Of a stretch of 64,000 bases of DNA, positions 47,719 through 61,600 are shown piece by piece. The position numbers were made by a program, and so were the translations under genes. The notes under the pieces were generated by a model. The model was not told where the DNA came from and did no database searches. It was given only the letters and a program-made list of their open reading frames with translations. The stretch's first letter is position 1, and the number at the start of each line of letters is the position of its first letter. The stretch comes from Nautilus pompilius (taxonomy: Eukaryota > Mollusca > Cephalopoda > Nautilida > Nautilidae). The stretch spans positions 1,269,001 through 1,333,000 of the forward strand of contig JACATO010002134.1 of assembly GCA_018389105.1 (NCBI GenBank), in the 5' to 3' direction.

Positions 47719-50700
47719 TGCATGCATACATATATTTATTTACTTCGGAAACCAGGTTAGAGTCCAAAGTGAAAATGAAAATTAACAGAAGTCACTGCAG
47801 GAAAGCTGGGTTTGATAAGGGAAATAAAGGGAGTACTAATTGAAATAGCAATCTGTCTTCATAAAATTACATAATCATGGTTGTGGTCCAGAGGTCATAA
47901 CCTTAAAAAAATAAATAACCTGGGCACAAGAAGAAGTTTATTGGATTAACAAAAATGTAGATTGTCCTAAAAATCCATGTTTCCTGCATTAAATACAATT
48001 TTTAAATGCTTCTGTAGGTGTAGCATAAGAACCAGAATGAGGACTAACCATTTTGCACATATAAAAAGGCCAAAGGCAATTGAAATGAACTATGTAAGAA
48101 CTATGAAAAATTACCTAAAGGAAAATATGGATTTTTCATAAATAACAAAATTAATTGGCTGAAAATCATCATCAGTAAAAGAAACGCTATGGCTAATTAT
48201 TTTGTTATTTAATTAAGGAAGCTTACTTTCTATCACAAATATAATTACAACTTTAATTTGTAATTTCTTAAATAAGAGAACAATAGAATAACTATGAGAA
48301 TAGTACTAGTGCAATAATAATTACAGATATACTGATTTATTTGTACTGTTAATAATGATTGTTTGTTAATTTATATTTGTTAATTTATACTAATTACTGC
48401 AGTAATCTTTGTTTAAATAAGGTGGAAAACTTAGAAAGAAGCACATCATGTTGTGCCAGTACAACAATGAGGAACATTTGTTTTAACTTCTATAATTTTT
48501 AAAATATTTGTTTATTTTTCCACAAAAAAAAAAACAGAAGTTTGATTAATTGAAGCCATTTTCTTGTAATTACTATAAACAACCAAAGAAAGAAAAACAA
48601 ACACAATAGACTACTTTCTAGAATGATAAACTATTTGGAAAACTTATATGAACAAATCCAATTTCTTTCGTACTGTGGTGTTTATATAGCAGTTTTGATA
48701 CTCTTTCTGTCAGTTGTAAAAAAAAAAAAAAAATATCATCTTTGTGCCATATATTGTTAACATTCCAGTGGTCAGAGAAAACTGAAGACGACTCTTTGAA
48801 ATAGAAATTTAAATCACATCAAGTCAATGGAAGAAGAAAAAATTCTAAAGCTAGTAAGAGATATTCAATACTGAAGGAATGAAAGTTCAAAATATTCTGC
48901 AACAGAAAACTGGAATTTTAGAAGCCTGTGAAGGAAACAACAAAATTAGATGGGAAAGAATATCTGCACAGTCTTCAGTTTCTCTCTCTCTAAAAAAAAA
49001 AAAAGTGAATGGTAATTCAATATTTCAAATTTTTCTTTACTTGTTTTTCTTTTTTTTACCTCTCTTAAATCAATGTTTATAATACAAAAATGATAAAACC
49101 AAACCAGCTTCAGGGTTGGCGTTTCCTTAGAATTTGGATCAATTTTTTTATGCCTCTAATGATGGCTATAAAGGCAAAAGTTTTACCGAGCTTTTCTATA
49201 ATGACTCCACATTTCTATGTACATGTGGAATGTGTAAATTACTACTGCTCTGCAAGGGACAGGGTTTTAATAAACCTTAAGATTCCTTTTTGTTGTTGTT
49301 TTAGATGTCAAATGCCATAAAAAAGGGCAATTTAAAGGGGAAAAGTTAATATTATATGTTATACACAACAGCAACAAATTTAAATTCCATTTGATAGCAA
49401 AATTAAGACTTTAGAAATCACAAGCAAATTCTTATATCTATGTATGCAAATGGGAATAATGGTCACTTATTAAAGGTAGCTTGCTACTTCAACCATCAAG
49501 TTAATGGCCCATCTCTTTTTTGGAATGGCTGTAATTAGGATTTCATTTTCATTCATTAACAAATTTTAATATTGTTTGGAGCATATGATAAAAAAAAATT
49601 AGGATAATACTAGTACAACTCTTAGGTCATCACTAATGCATTGTTTTGTTTTAAATTTATTTTAATTAAAAGACTGTTAAATTTTCCTTTTCTTTTTTAG
49701 TTATTCTACAAATGATTATTACAGTTTCAGGTAGGAAAGGTCACGATAATAATCAACTGCCTCATTTCCATAAAGGGAGGTGTCCGGTTGAATGGTTCTT
49801 TGTTTTTTTTTTACATATTATTAAGTAAAAAGCTAATAGGGCATTGTCTGAATTTCATCTGTATCCTTAGTCAAGTGTAACAGTTAGTTTGGTACTTGTC
49901 ATTAAGAAAATGTGAGAGCATGGTACAACTTACAAAAAAAAAAAAATGGTTTACCTTTCAGAAAATATATTTACGCAAATTTCTTTATTTTTTTTTTATT
50001 AATTTTATATATATATTTACAGTTTGTAAGAATCTTAAAATTTTTTAGCAAGCTTAAGTCTAGAAATTTTACAGATTCCCCAAACAAAATGTGACATTTA
50101 AAAGCAGTTGAGTTCAGAACTGTGGCTTTGTTCATTTGCAAATAAATTTTTGATATTTTTGGATGCATTTTTTTTTTAGAGTTGATTGGTAGTCATTCAG
50201 AAATTCATATAAAAAATATAATATTAATAATTGATTAAGAAACTGTTTTTTCAGTATAGGTTATGTTTATCAAGAATGCAAAAAAGAAGCGAAACAGATT
50301 TGTATATTGCATCATACAAAAATGCTTTCATTTGATGTAATACAATAAGAAAATTTTTGAAAATCATAGTGTAGATTAACACAGAAAGTGTCGTATGTTG
50401 TACATGCCTGCCCACAGTTATCTCAGTGCTGCGCTGATTCCCTGAAATATTTCCAACATTGATGGGTAAGCATTCTATTGTGATTAATATTTAAAACTGC
50501 TCAAAAAAGAGAATATCTGGCTATTTGTTTCCATCTTTTGTAAGGTGTGGGTCTACACATTTACAAAATTGAATGGTTACATACAAGTTAAAACCAACAG
50601 TAGTTCTGTGGTAGACTGGACTGCTAGTTTGAGAGCCTGAGTTGGATAAATCTTAGTCAAGACCAAGTTGGTTTGTCGCACCTGCCTAGTTTGTGGTTTC

Positions 50701-53559
50701 TCCTTGCTCTTCTTCATTTGCTGATTATATTGTTTTTTATTTGGGGTTCCATATCTTTAAAAAAAAAAAAATTCTGGTAAGGCTTTCTTTGCTAAAGTTT
50801 GGAGGGCCAAACTCCTTATGGCATGGGATTGGCAGTGCTTCATACAACACAACCACTCACTTGATACAGATGTTTTCTTGGTCTTCGGTACTAATATTAT
50901 CAATACTATTTAAATTATTGTTCATTATAAAAAAAAAGATCAAAGCAGATATTCACACTAAAAAATAGTGCTTTAGAAACAAAGGTTTTCTCTTTTGTTA
51001 TCTAATTATGCTTTCATAATAATTGTGAAATCTTATTTAATATATATATATATATATGTATAAATAAAACAAATTTGATAATTTAATGTACATTTGAAAT
51101 GCAAACCAAGCATTGTGTGATGCTACTATAATATCAAAAATGAAAAGGAAACAGCAGCTGTTGCATTAAAGATTAAAAATTTTAATTTAACATCAAGAAA
51201 CAGTGGAACTACTACTAAAATTTTTAAACCGAAGGTATCTGGTCTTGTATTACTGCTACTTTGCATGGTAATAATGAATTTTATTTTTGTTTTTTTTTTG
51301 ACAAATCTTGTTACTATCTTGTTGTCAACAGTTCACTTTTTTTCTTTTTGTAACAAAATGATCTGTCAATTAAATTGAAGCACACAAGATGAGAAGATAA
51401 AATCTGCATTTTATTAAATCTTAGATGTAAAAATTTCATTTTTATTATTTTTTTTTTTTAGATCAGATGATTAATGAAAATGACAAAATTCAAGTAAAGT
51501 GTCTAACTTTTTTGTTTAGAATGATCAAGATGTGTATATGCTAGTATCTAGATAGTTTGGTTTCTTTAGAGGCCATTAACTACTTTCAAACTCCAGGGTA
51601 TTGGAAATTCTTTGTGGTTATTTTATTTGGAAGGCAGAGTTTATTTTGGGGGTTTACTAATTCGTAGGACACGTACGCAGTGTTTACTGAGTTTTAACGC
51701 TATTTTGGAAAATTTTTACCTCTGTTCAGTGCTTGTATTTCTTTTTGATAATCATGGCATATGACCAAGCAGCTTTTGATAAACAAGCCCTTGTCCGTTC
51801 TGAGTAACCATAAATTTAAAGGGAAAAATAATCTGGTATGTAAGTATTCAAGTTTTTGTTCCACTAGACTGTATAAATTGTGAAAGTTGTGTGGGCAGTC
51901 AACTTGTTGCATTGATTAGCATGCCCTCTTAGAAGAGTTTCCAAAATGGTTCGAGTTGTAAGAAGCCTATTCCAATGAGAGCAGTTCCCATACTGAACCA
52001 TTCCCTACAGCATCAAAGCTGCAAGAATGTTGTGTATTGGCAGATCTCCCAAAGTGGCACAAATCATAGAAAACCTTTAATATTTTCATTTGTTTTTGCC
52101 TAACCATTGCTCTGAGGGTTACACATTACAGCATGTCACTTAAATCTTTGGTCATTCTCAGTATATTCTGTCAGTGAAAGACTTGGCCAGTCAGAATTGT
52201 CTTATTTTCTATTCTGTTATTTATAACTGCATTTGAATTTTACTTCTGGATTGAATTGCACTTTTGGTGGAGAGTTTTCCTTTAGAGCATTTAAAGGTTA
52301 AATGCTAAAATATGATGAAGGGATAAAAGGGTAATGTTTATTGTTCACTCATTTAGATTTTTTTAACTAATTTTTTTTAACTTATGCATTGAGTAAAGTT
52401 TTTTTTTTTAAAAAAGAAATGGTTGCATTGGCTGATATCAAATGGTTGTTCACCATTTGTGGGGAAACTGCTTCTAATAAAATAATGCTGTCATTTTATT
52501 TAACCATATTGTGGAGGGCAGAGTCCTGCTTCATTCCTTTTAAATAAAATCTTTTCTTTATTTATTTACTTTTTAATTTGAATTTAATACTCCTAGTGAA
52601 AGTTATGCATATTTACTGTTAATGAAGGTAGCTTTATTCTTAAGCAACATCTCATTAAATTGTCCTTTGATAAAATAAATGGAATCTATTGATACTAAAA
52701 AATAAAATTTAAAAAAAAATGTAAATATCTTTTTAAGAATCCGAACATGATATTGAATAATCAAGGAAATTTAATGTGTAAATCAATATCTTGGAACAAA
52801 ACAGATTATTCAATTCAGCTGCATAATGCAAGAATTGAAAAGAACTGACACATTCAAAGTGGGTAAACATGTTGACAAAATGCCTGCATCAGAAATTAAA
52901 AGAGTACTCTCAGAATGTAGGTATGATGTTGAAAAGATTTACATTATTTAAGTTATTTTGCCTATGTGGAAATTGTAGGCCAGAAGAAATATATAGTGCT
53001 GCATATATAGTACACTGTATATACTCTATATTAATTGTTGATCATCAGGTCATATTCAAGATAAATTCATTCATAAGAATTTAAAGTTACCTTTAATTCT
53101 TACTACAAAGTGCAATAATTATTTGAAAATTGATGGAAAAAAGAAAGAAATCCATCTTGTGTACATACTTGTAGAGCACTCAGAATGAGTTGTTACTGAC
53201 AGTTTCCTTAACTTCTAGTGTTTGTACTTACATGATTTATAACCTTTTGAAAGTTATATTAAAGATCCGTCTTTTCAAATACTTTGATAGCTTTTTTTTT
53301 TATTATAGCTGCCACAGTTGTAAAATATATCTTTTAGCTTCTTCATGTTTTTTCCCATAAGGAATGCCCAATTATTGATTTTAAAATTTTCAACTGCACC
53401 TATGCATAGCTTTCTAGCAATTCTACTGTAGTTTGGAAAGCAAAATTGATAGTTAGATTGTGTTGGACTTTTTAGAAAAAAGTATCAGTAACAGAATCCA
53501 ATGATTAGTTGTTAAATTGAGCTGCATGATTTGGATAAGATAATGCTTGGAAGTTCTTG
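47719..53559. other. AT-rich noncoding DNA
   Basis: No gene recognised over about 5.8 kb. A-rich on the plus strand at about 47750-49000, otherwise T-rich. (TA)n at 51039-51059 and several long T or A runs. The patch 50580-50900 is less AT-rich but shows no recognisable motif. Confidence 0.5.
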
Positions 53560-54650
53560 GCAAGAAAATTGCCTAGTGGTCTTTATTGGCCTCAAGAGGC
53601 TGATCGAATTCCAGCATTAACATAGAAAGCAGGTTATCCAGTGGTTAGAATCTCTTGGTCACCAAAGAGATATAAACAGATGTAGGGAAGTGAATTACCT
53701 TCTCACATTAAACAAAGAGTCAGCAGTTATTGATAAATCTATTGGAATGTGCTTAAAAGTTCATCACTAGAAAGTTTTAGATCATGCTTTCTGATGGTTT
53801 TGGAGCCCTGATCTTTATCTTTTAGAATTTGAAATGTCTCAATTAAATTCACTTGTGATGTGCCAGACTATTTTTTAAAACACCTTTGCTCTTCCCTCCC
53901 TTAATCTATCAGTATCTTTTTCAAAATAAGGCACCATCTTGAACTGCATACTTCAAATGTCTAACTAATACTTCAAATAGTGGAACAAGGATGCGCTGAG
54001 TCATCATTGTAATAGCTTTGTTTGAACAAACCCAAGATTTTTTTTATCCTATTTAACACTTGACTATGCATTTTAGGTTGTTCTAAAATAGTGATTTCTA
54101 CATGTTGTTCATTCTTTCTATTGCCAGTGAGACTATTTTCCACTTATAAAATTGCTTACAATTAGCTAATATGAATGCACTTAGAGATGCTGAAACACAT
54201 TTAGCATTTACTGGCTCATTTAAAGTATATTTTCCATGAGTTGATTAATGTTCTGCTCAACTTTAATCCTAACATCATCAGCAAACATGTAAAAAGTTAT
54301 TATGCAGCACAATATCAATTTTATTGACATAAATCAGAAATAAGATGTCTTAGAATAGAAAACTATGCTTTATTTTTATCAGAGATACAACACCATTTAA
54401 AACAATTAATTGTTTTCTATTTAATTAATAATCAAAGAGCCAAAGCAATAAATCCTCTCCAATGCCAATCCTTATAAGTTTTTAACTTAAACTAAATGCT
54501 GATGAGAAATGTCATCTTCCAAAACTTTTGTAATGTAATACTCACTAATGTAATAATCTGGGTCCTTACTTTCATAGATAAATTTTAGGATTTGTCAAAC
54601 ATGAAGATCTTTTCTGAAAACTGTTTGTTAGCCTTGAATATATTTTCAGT
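53560..54650 (-). pseudogene. non-LTR retrotransposon reverse transcriptase relic (CR1/L2/Jockey-like)
   Basis: Reverse transcriptases of this class copy element RNA at a nicked target. Minus-strand landmarks: RSSCLTNP (about 54585-54610), matching the GRSCLTNL motif; a frame-shifting stretch around 54400-54530 that aligns with KAFDKVSHQHL, LKTYG and VVLNGV; and YMFADDVRIKVEQNINQLME at about 54230-54290, the catalytic YxDD-type motif, with FADD at 54274-54285. Weaker text further on (53560-54160) fits the thumb and C-terminal region. Stops and frameshifts are frequent. No 3' tail or endonuclease domain is recognised, so it is truncated or too diverged. Confidence 0.68.
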
Positions 54651-56957
54651 CTTATACAATTAATGAATTCATTTTAATTATTATAAAATCTTATCATTCA
54701 TACTTGTCAAACAAACTGTTTTTTTTTTACTAGATACTTAGGTTGTCTTATTAAATTTTTGAACATATCTGATGATATTAATAATATTTTACTCTAGCAA
54801 CAGTACTTTCCCTCCAAAAATAGGACACTAATTATACATCATGGATAATCACTTCCACTTGCTACTAATGCCTTGAGACTGTGGAATTTTTGCCTAACTT
54901 TTACATTGTTAACAGTTTAGTATATCACCTTTTGGTATGTAATTAGTGCCTCCTTTAAAAGACTTCAAGATCTGCAGTGCTAAAGTTTTTAAAGGACCTT
55001 ATAATTTCTTAGTCTGATATAATTACACATGTAAACAGCTTGTCTATGGGGCATTGTATGCATAAGAACAAAATTATACCATGAAAAGAAAATAAAGGAA
55101 CAAAAGACAATATCATTAAGTAGCATTCCTGTATAGGATGTATTCAATGCAAGCGTTTCTCATACTTCTGACTGATTCCATAACACATCTGACATCACAT
55201 CATTGGCATCTCCCACTGGAAACAACTTCCATTCCACTACATGCAAAGATTTCACATTCTCAAGTTAAATTAAAAGAAAAACAAACAAGGGATGGATGGC
55301 TTGCCTCTGGTTATATGGTTTAAAAAAAACCCCCATCCCATTACAGTTCAATTTGGAGCCTCCACTGATATAACAACCACTCATTTTTGAAAAATTGCAA
55401 AAAACAATTTTCTTCATCATGGCAAAAATTCTGAGTGCACTAATAAAAACAAGATGGGTTTCTTACTGCACATTTCCTTCCAAGGGAAATAATCTAAAAA
55501 TCATGATAAAAAAACCATTAATAAAAATTTACATTACTTATTTATTATTAAAGACTGCATCACTATTTAAGAGAATCCATGTTCTTATAAACTAAAGTCT
55601 GTTGTAAAGCTTTAGGGAATGATAGGCCTTTAGAGTTAAAGTGTTTATCCTTCATAATATCTTATTTTCAATAGTTTAAGTGTTTTTTGTTAATATGAAC
55701 TAAAATTAATTAATATTTCTTGAGATTCAGATTACTAAATATTTACACAAATACTTCATTCTTCATTTCATAGTCTTACTTAACCTGTCTGTATTTTGTT
55801 TGCTTGTTAGCCTTTTAAATTATTTAGAGAAAATGGAAAACCTAGCATAGAAATCCCTATTTTGGTCTTTTCTAATGTGTTCTTTAACTAAGCATTCTTT
55901 CCAGAGATATCTGCTGCTCTTGTCTTTAAGAAGTTTGCATCTTGTATATGATGAAAACTTGCAGAGAATAGCAAGTACTTCATTTTCTTTTCTGTCAAAC
56001 AGTACTTGTTATTTAATTTTCGTATATATTTAAATAAAGGTAATCTTTTTGTGGTATGTTGAGTTCATACAATAATTATGGTGGAAGATATCAACTCGTA
56101 ATTGCAACATTCGGAATAGTTCAGGACCTGACATTGGATGATTTGCTGAAAAATTGAGAGTACGTGGCAGTTTTCATCCTATTAACCCACTTCCTATCTT
56201 TTGGATAATTGTGTATTGTTCTGAATTGTTATTTCCGGTAAGTGCTGTACATAGAGGTCCAATTATGAAATATATTTTTTTATTGTTTTGTGGAATTCTA
56301 ATTCATGAGGGACTAATCCAAGTTTTATAGAATTCTCAGTCTTTAAACATTCCTATACAGGAATAGTTTTTTTTTTTTTTTAAAAAAGGAAATCTGAATT
56401 CTCGCCTTGTTTAGTTTATATAAATTTTAGACATGATCTCTTGTATTTAAGATTGCTGAGTGCTCTTAATAAGTATTTATTATTTTTTATAAAAAGGAAT
56501 GTTTTAATAATTATTTGTCTGTAAGCCTTGCTATTAGAAAATTCTATCATTAGTGACTATTGTGTTTGAGTGAAATACTTTAATAGCCTGTTGTTGGATG
56601 TTTCTTTATTCTGATACCTTGGATAAGGTGTAGTGACTTCCTCATGATAGGTAAATTAAAGTAAGATAAACTGCCAATCTGCTTAGTTCTTGAAAATTGT
56701 ACTACTAGATTTTCCTGATGAGTTTTGTCCTTTTCTGAAGGTATCTGGTAAATATGGTACCTGTGTTACATAGAAAAACTTTTAATCAGATGGGTTTCAA
56801 AATTGTATACCTCTGCCGTCTGTCCTGAAAGTTCTCTTTGCAACACAAATCAACAATTCAATTTATTTGAAGAGCTTTTTCTTTGATGATGCAATTTGTT
56901 TACTTCCAGATGTGCAATGTGTTTCTTTTTCTCTCTGTCCACTTCTCAACTCTGCAG
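54651..56957. other. AT-rich noncoding DNA
   Basis: No gene recognised. Part of 54660-55000 may be older retrotransposon 5' sequence, but I cannot align it. Confidence 0.5.
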
Positions 56958-57030
56958 AGTAAGTAGCAGGTTTGTAGAAATGCTTGCAGATAAATTGGCT
57001 AAATCAGGTGGTGTGCAAGGTCCAAAATAG
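56958..57030 (+). CDS. candidate terminal exon, unknown protein (low confidence)
   Basis: After a good polypyrimidine tract and acceptor (CTTCTCAACTCTGCAG) an open stretch reads VSSRFVEMLADKLAKSGGVQ, then GPK and TAG at 57028-57030. The 23 residues form an amphipathic helix-like segment with more balanced codons than nearby AT-driven ORFs. Entry would be phase 1. I do not recognise the protein, and no upstream partner exon or polyadenylation evidence is linked to it. A chance open stretch is quite possible. Confidence 0.2.
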
Positions 57031-58593
57031 TTTCTCTTCTCCAGCACAGCATGCTGAAGAGCTTCTTGTCAGGCATACAACTTCCACTTAATAAAAACAT
57101 TTGCACCTGCTGAAAATGTCAATATCTTGTCTTGGTTAATCCTTACGGAAATGTTTTTCGTTGCAGCAAATGGAGAATGTATGTTTAGCAGGTGTTTCTT
57201 ATTTATTGTTTTTTTTATTTATTTACTACAACAGAATGTTTTTTTTTTTTGTGTGTGTGTAAATGTCATTATCATTAGTCATGTTTGTAGTAGTGGTATT
57301 ATAAGTATGTGTCTTTTAGACTTATTTTAGAAAGTTTTATGGACAACTTTGTTAGTTCACAGTTGAGAAGCTGTTGGTGTACCTTTGAGAAGTTGACATT
57401 TGCTGACATGCTGGTAGAGAGAAAGGAAGTGTTTCGAAATATGTAATTTCTTTTCCAAATTATACCTTTCCACCAAACTGGTTGTCGGATTATTGCCATT
57501 TTTTAAAAAAAAAACGTAGAAAGCAGAATGCTTACATGTGTATTGTTCAGTTCCTCTTCTTCACGAGTGTTTTAGATGAGATTGAAGAGATCTCTGAAAC
57601 TGCTTTTACCTGAGATACTGATACCTGCATGTTGTTTTAGTTATCTACGTGAAGATAATAAAAGATGGCCATAAACGAATTAATTAAAATATTTGTAAGT
57701 AATAAAGTTTTGTGTATGCACACATAATTGAATTAACAGGTCATTCAAACAAATTATTGCTGGTCATATTGATAATAAGTTTCTTAAAAAAAATATTGGT
57801 ATAGATGTTTTGAGGTTTGCAGTGAAAAACAATAAATTCATTAATAAATGTTCATCTGATATTGCTATTTTGTATAGTGTTTAATGGCTAGAAGATTGAG
57901 ACCATACAATTTTGATACTCCATTAATTAACACAGTATCGTAGCATGAAATCAGTCCAAGGGAGATAAATTATAATAAGGTGAGACTGCCTTAGTGTTGC
58001 ATAATACTAGTACAATCTTTAAACAGTATTAAGTGTTTTGACAAAGCTCAATAATATATACACAGGGAAAATTTAGTTTTCTCCATAACTTAATTTATTA
58101 TTCTATTCCTGTTCAAATATTATACTAAGAAATAAATTATATGATGTTGCTTTGTTCCTATAATAGGCAGATATTTGTTATGATTAGCCTCTAAAACAGT
58201 GTGGTTCAAGTATAGCATTCCTTGAATACAAAGCCTGATTAGAAAATGCATTTTTTAATCTTTTGTACACCATGTCAGTTTTTACTTATATAACTTAGAG
58301 TACCAGCTTAGCAGCATCTGTATTTGTGTTGAACTTGTTGAATATTTAGTTAACACATTTATAATGCAAAACACAGGGTTTGGAATTATGCAAATTTGAT
58401 TTGCTATTACAAAGGGTTATACTAATGAGGGAGCCCCCCTGTGATGAGTAAGTAATACAGACTTGTAGGGTAGTAGGGTGCAAATCCATCTCAGGGCTAG
58501 GGTGTTAAAAAGTACTTTATTGTTGTCTTGGTAGTAAATATAATGCAAATGAGTGACAATCAATTTGAAGTTTGATTGATCGGTTTTTAAAAA
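57031..58593. other. AT-rich noncoding DNA
   Basis: No recognised feature apart from short T runs. Confidence 0.6.
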
Positions 58594-58594
58594 A

Positions 58595-58641
<47 letters not shown>
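58594..58641. repeat. compound (TC)n(AC)n microsatellite
   Basis: (CT)n passes directly into about 15 CA units, the same compound type as at 26562. It explains the overlapping low-complexity ORFs. Confidence 0.96.
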
Positions 58642-58644
<3 letters not shown>

Positions 58645-61600
58645 CAATAGAGAAAAAAAAACTTGCGTCATGCTCTAGTGCTAAAATTTTGTGCCACCAG
58701 TTGGAATTAAGTGTTTTTAAAAAATTTTTTTCTTTTAAACTTAACAAAAAGCATGGTCTAGAAGCATACATTGTATTTGTAAATGCAACCAAACTTATGG
58801 GGGAAAACAGATTAGCAAAGGAATTAATGTTTTCTCGTTGATTTTTTTTTTCTTTCTAAATGCACAAACAGAATAATTAATTTGTCATCAGCATTTATAT
58901 TTTGTACAGTTGCTTTAGTACATTTAAATCTTAGTAATATTTGAATTTCATCTTCATTACATTATCTTATAATCACATCCAGTCAGTCACCTTTTCTCTT
59001 TTTTTTGTTATCATCTTTCATTTTATTTATATTTGTTCTGTCATTTTTTTAAAAAAAAAAAAAAAATCATACTGGGGTTTGATTATCTGTAGCTTTTTTA
59101 ACCTATAGTCAACTTTGTAAATGCACCTGATTATAGCATTTGATAAATGAGAATTTCTGAATCCAGAATGAATTATTACTCTAGTAAAACAGTTGCCATC
59201 AAGTAGGTGTTTGCTTAAAAGGTGTAATCATTGTAATTATCCAGCAGGTGGATATTTTAAAGATGCAATCAAAAAGCTGTTGCCATGGGGGTGGGCATTT
59301 CAGAGAAGTAACAAAGTAGAGAGATAACTTTTTGTTTAGATTGTGAAACAACAGGAAATAAGCTATACCTTTTCTTGCGTTTCATTTAGGTGGACAATCA
59401 ACTGAAACCCAGTTGGATGTTATTTCAGCAAAGTTAGTTTAGTTTGATTTCATCTGAGTGTCCCTAATGTGTTCTTTTATTATAAAGTTATTGGATGCGC
59501 TTTAGTTACTTTTGAATCACTTTTACAAATCATATCATTCTTGCTTTCAGTATTTTTGAGCTTATTATTTGGGATTTTTAGATTAATGTCTATGTAGCTT
59601 AAAATTGGAATAAACAAATTTGCTGCATCAGCAAAGCTACAATTCCTTCACGTGGTGTGCACATCTGTTTATTCACAGAGTAATTCATGTTTTATCTACA
59701 AGAGTTTCCAGAAATTCTATTTAACAATATTCCCCTCCAAATTCTTACTTATAGTTATTTTTAAACTCTAGTTACTCTTTTGTGCACCTCACACATATTG
59801 GAAGAACCAAAAACAGACTGTTGGGTGATATGCTTAATTTATTTAAAGATTTGTATAAAATATGTGCGCCCATCTCATCCAAATATTCATTTAAAATGTA
59901 ATAAAATATGTCAGGGGTTTGTTGTTTTTTTTAATTTAACTACCATGTGTAAATAGTTTTGATAAAAATTTACTTTCTTTTTAAATAGTACAAATGGATA
60001 TTGCTCATGTAGAAATGCATAAGATAATTGGATTCTTTAAAATTTTTTTGTTTTTTGTTTTTATTGAATCCTGAATATCAGATGGAAATATCTTTATTCA
60101 AGGCTTGAATATTTTTATGAGACACAAAATTTTGTAAATTATTGAAAAAGAAAGGAAAAAAAAAAATTAGAGGCAGGTTTAATGCCGCTCCAGAACACTG
60201 GGGGAATTCTTATTGATCACACTCTTAGAGCCATTCCTTCTGCTTTACTTTGACAGAAATGGGGGGGGGAGAAAGAAAGAAAGATGAATGACCATTATTC
60301 AGTACTGATGTGAACACTGCATTATGGATTATATAAAAGTTCTCTATAGCAAATGGAAGGTTGAGTCGTCAAATAAGTTGCAGTCAAAGAAATCATTTAT
60401 TAAAAATGGGAAAGAAAGCAAATAGTTAAAAATTCAGTGTGGGTCAGGAATGGCGCAAACTGACTGAAGACCTGACTTTTTTCAATGGAGCTTGACTGTG
60501 CATAATATTTGTTGTTGTGTTTGAAGAATCTTCATTATTAGATTTCTGCTGTGTTAATGTTTTCTTTTTTTTTATGTGAAGATCTTTTACATTGGCGGCA
60601 GTACGATTAGATGATGGCTGTGTTCAACGGGAGGGTTTTAAAATATTTGTATAGAAACACTAACTTAAAAAGAGAATTTTAACTTTGGATTGGCAAAAGT
60701 TTCAGGAAGCACTGTTGTTGGTTGTTCCACAAAGGCCAAAGCAGAAATGTCTAGGAATATAAAGGAAAAAGAAAAGGAAAAAAAAATCTTCTTGGTTTGT
60801 GAAAGTCTATGTATTCTTCTCAAATTCAGAATAAAACACTAAATTATGAAAATAAAAACATTTTCTGACTTTATGTTTAGCTTTGTCAAGGCAATGAGAT
60901 AAAAACAGAATAATGGTGAATACAAAATCAGCAAAAGCTTAGTCATTTTTACAGTTTAGTGTTTTATTTTCGTTTTTAAAAGGTTATACTAGCATTATGC
61001 AAAGGTGAAAAGTCCCAAAGTAAATTTGCATGAAAGAAAAGTTGCACGATATTCTTCTATTACTATTCTCTTTAAATTTATCTATAGAAGCAGAAGAGTT
61101 GATTGACAGTGATAAGATAAAATAGTGAGGATTTAATAACTTTTTGAATTTTTTTAACAGCTACAAATATGATACTTGTAATAAAAAAGGTTGGGGTGGA
61201 GAAATTCTGGCTTTGAGCTCTCTCTCCATTTTTATATGAAGATTTTAATTTTTCTGATGATGGCCTTGCATAGTGGTGAATTACTTGCAAAATAATTTTT
61301 ATTCTTACTGTGACAATGCTGTAAAGACACTAATTTCCATGTTTCTATATTTTAGTTATTAAGTGTTCATGGAGCCATGTTTTAGTACAGTTTACTACAG
61401 TACTGATCTTAGTGGTGATATCTCTTTGCTGGTACGGATAAGATATATTGGATTACATATCTGAACCTATGCAGAAGCATCTTCAGAGCTTGTATGGATC
61501 AAAGTTATTTTTCTATTTATTTAGCTTAAATGTGGTTTATGGTAGTTGATGTATACTGTATTACTTGTTAGGTATCTGTTGTTGTTTTTTTCTATACTGT

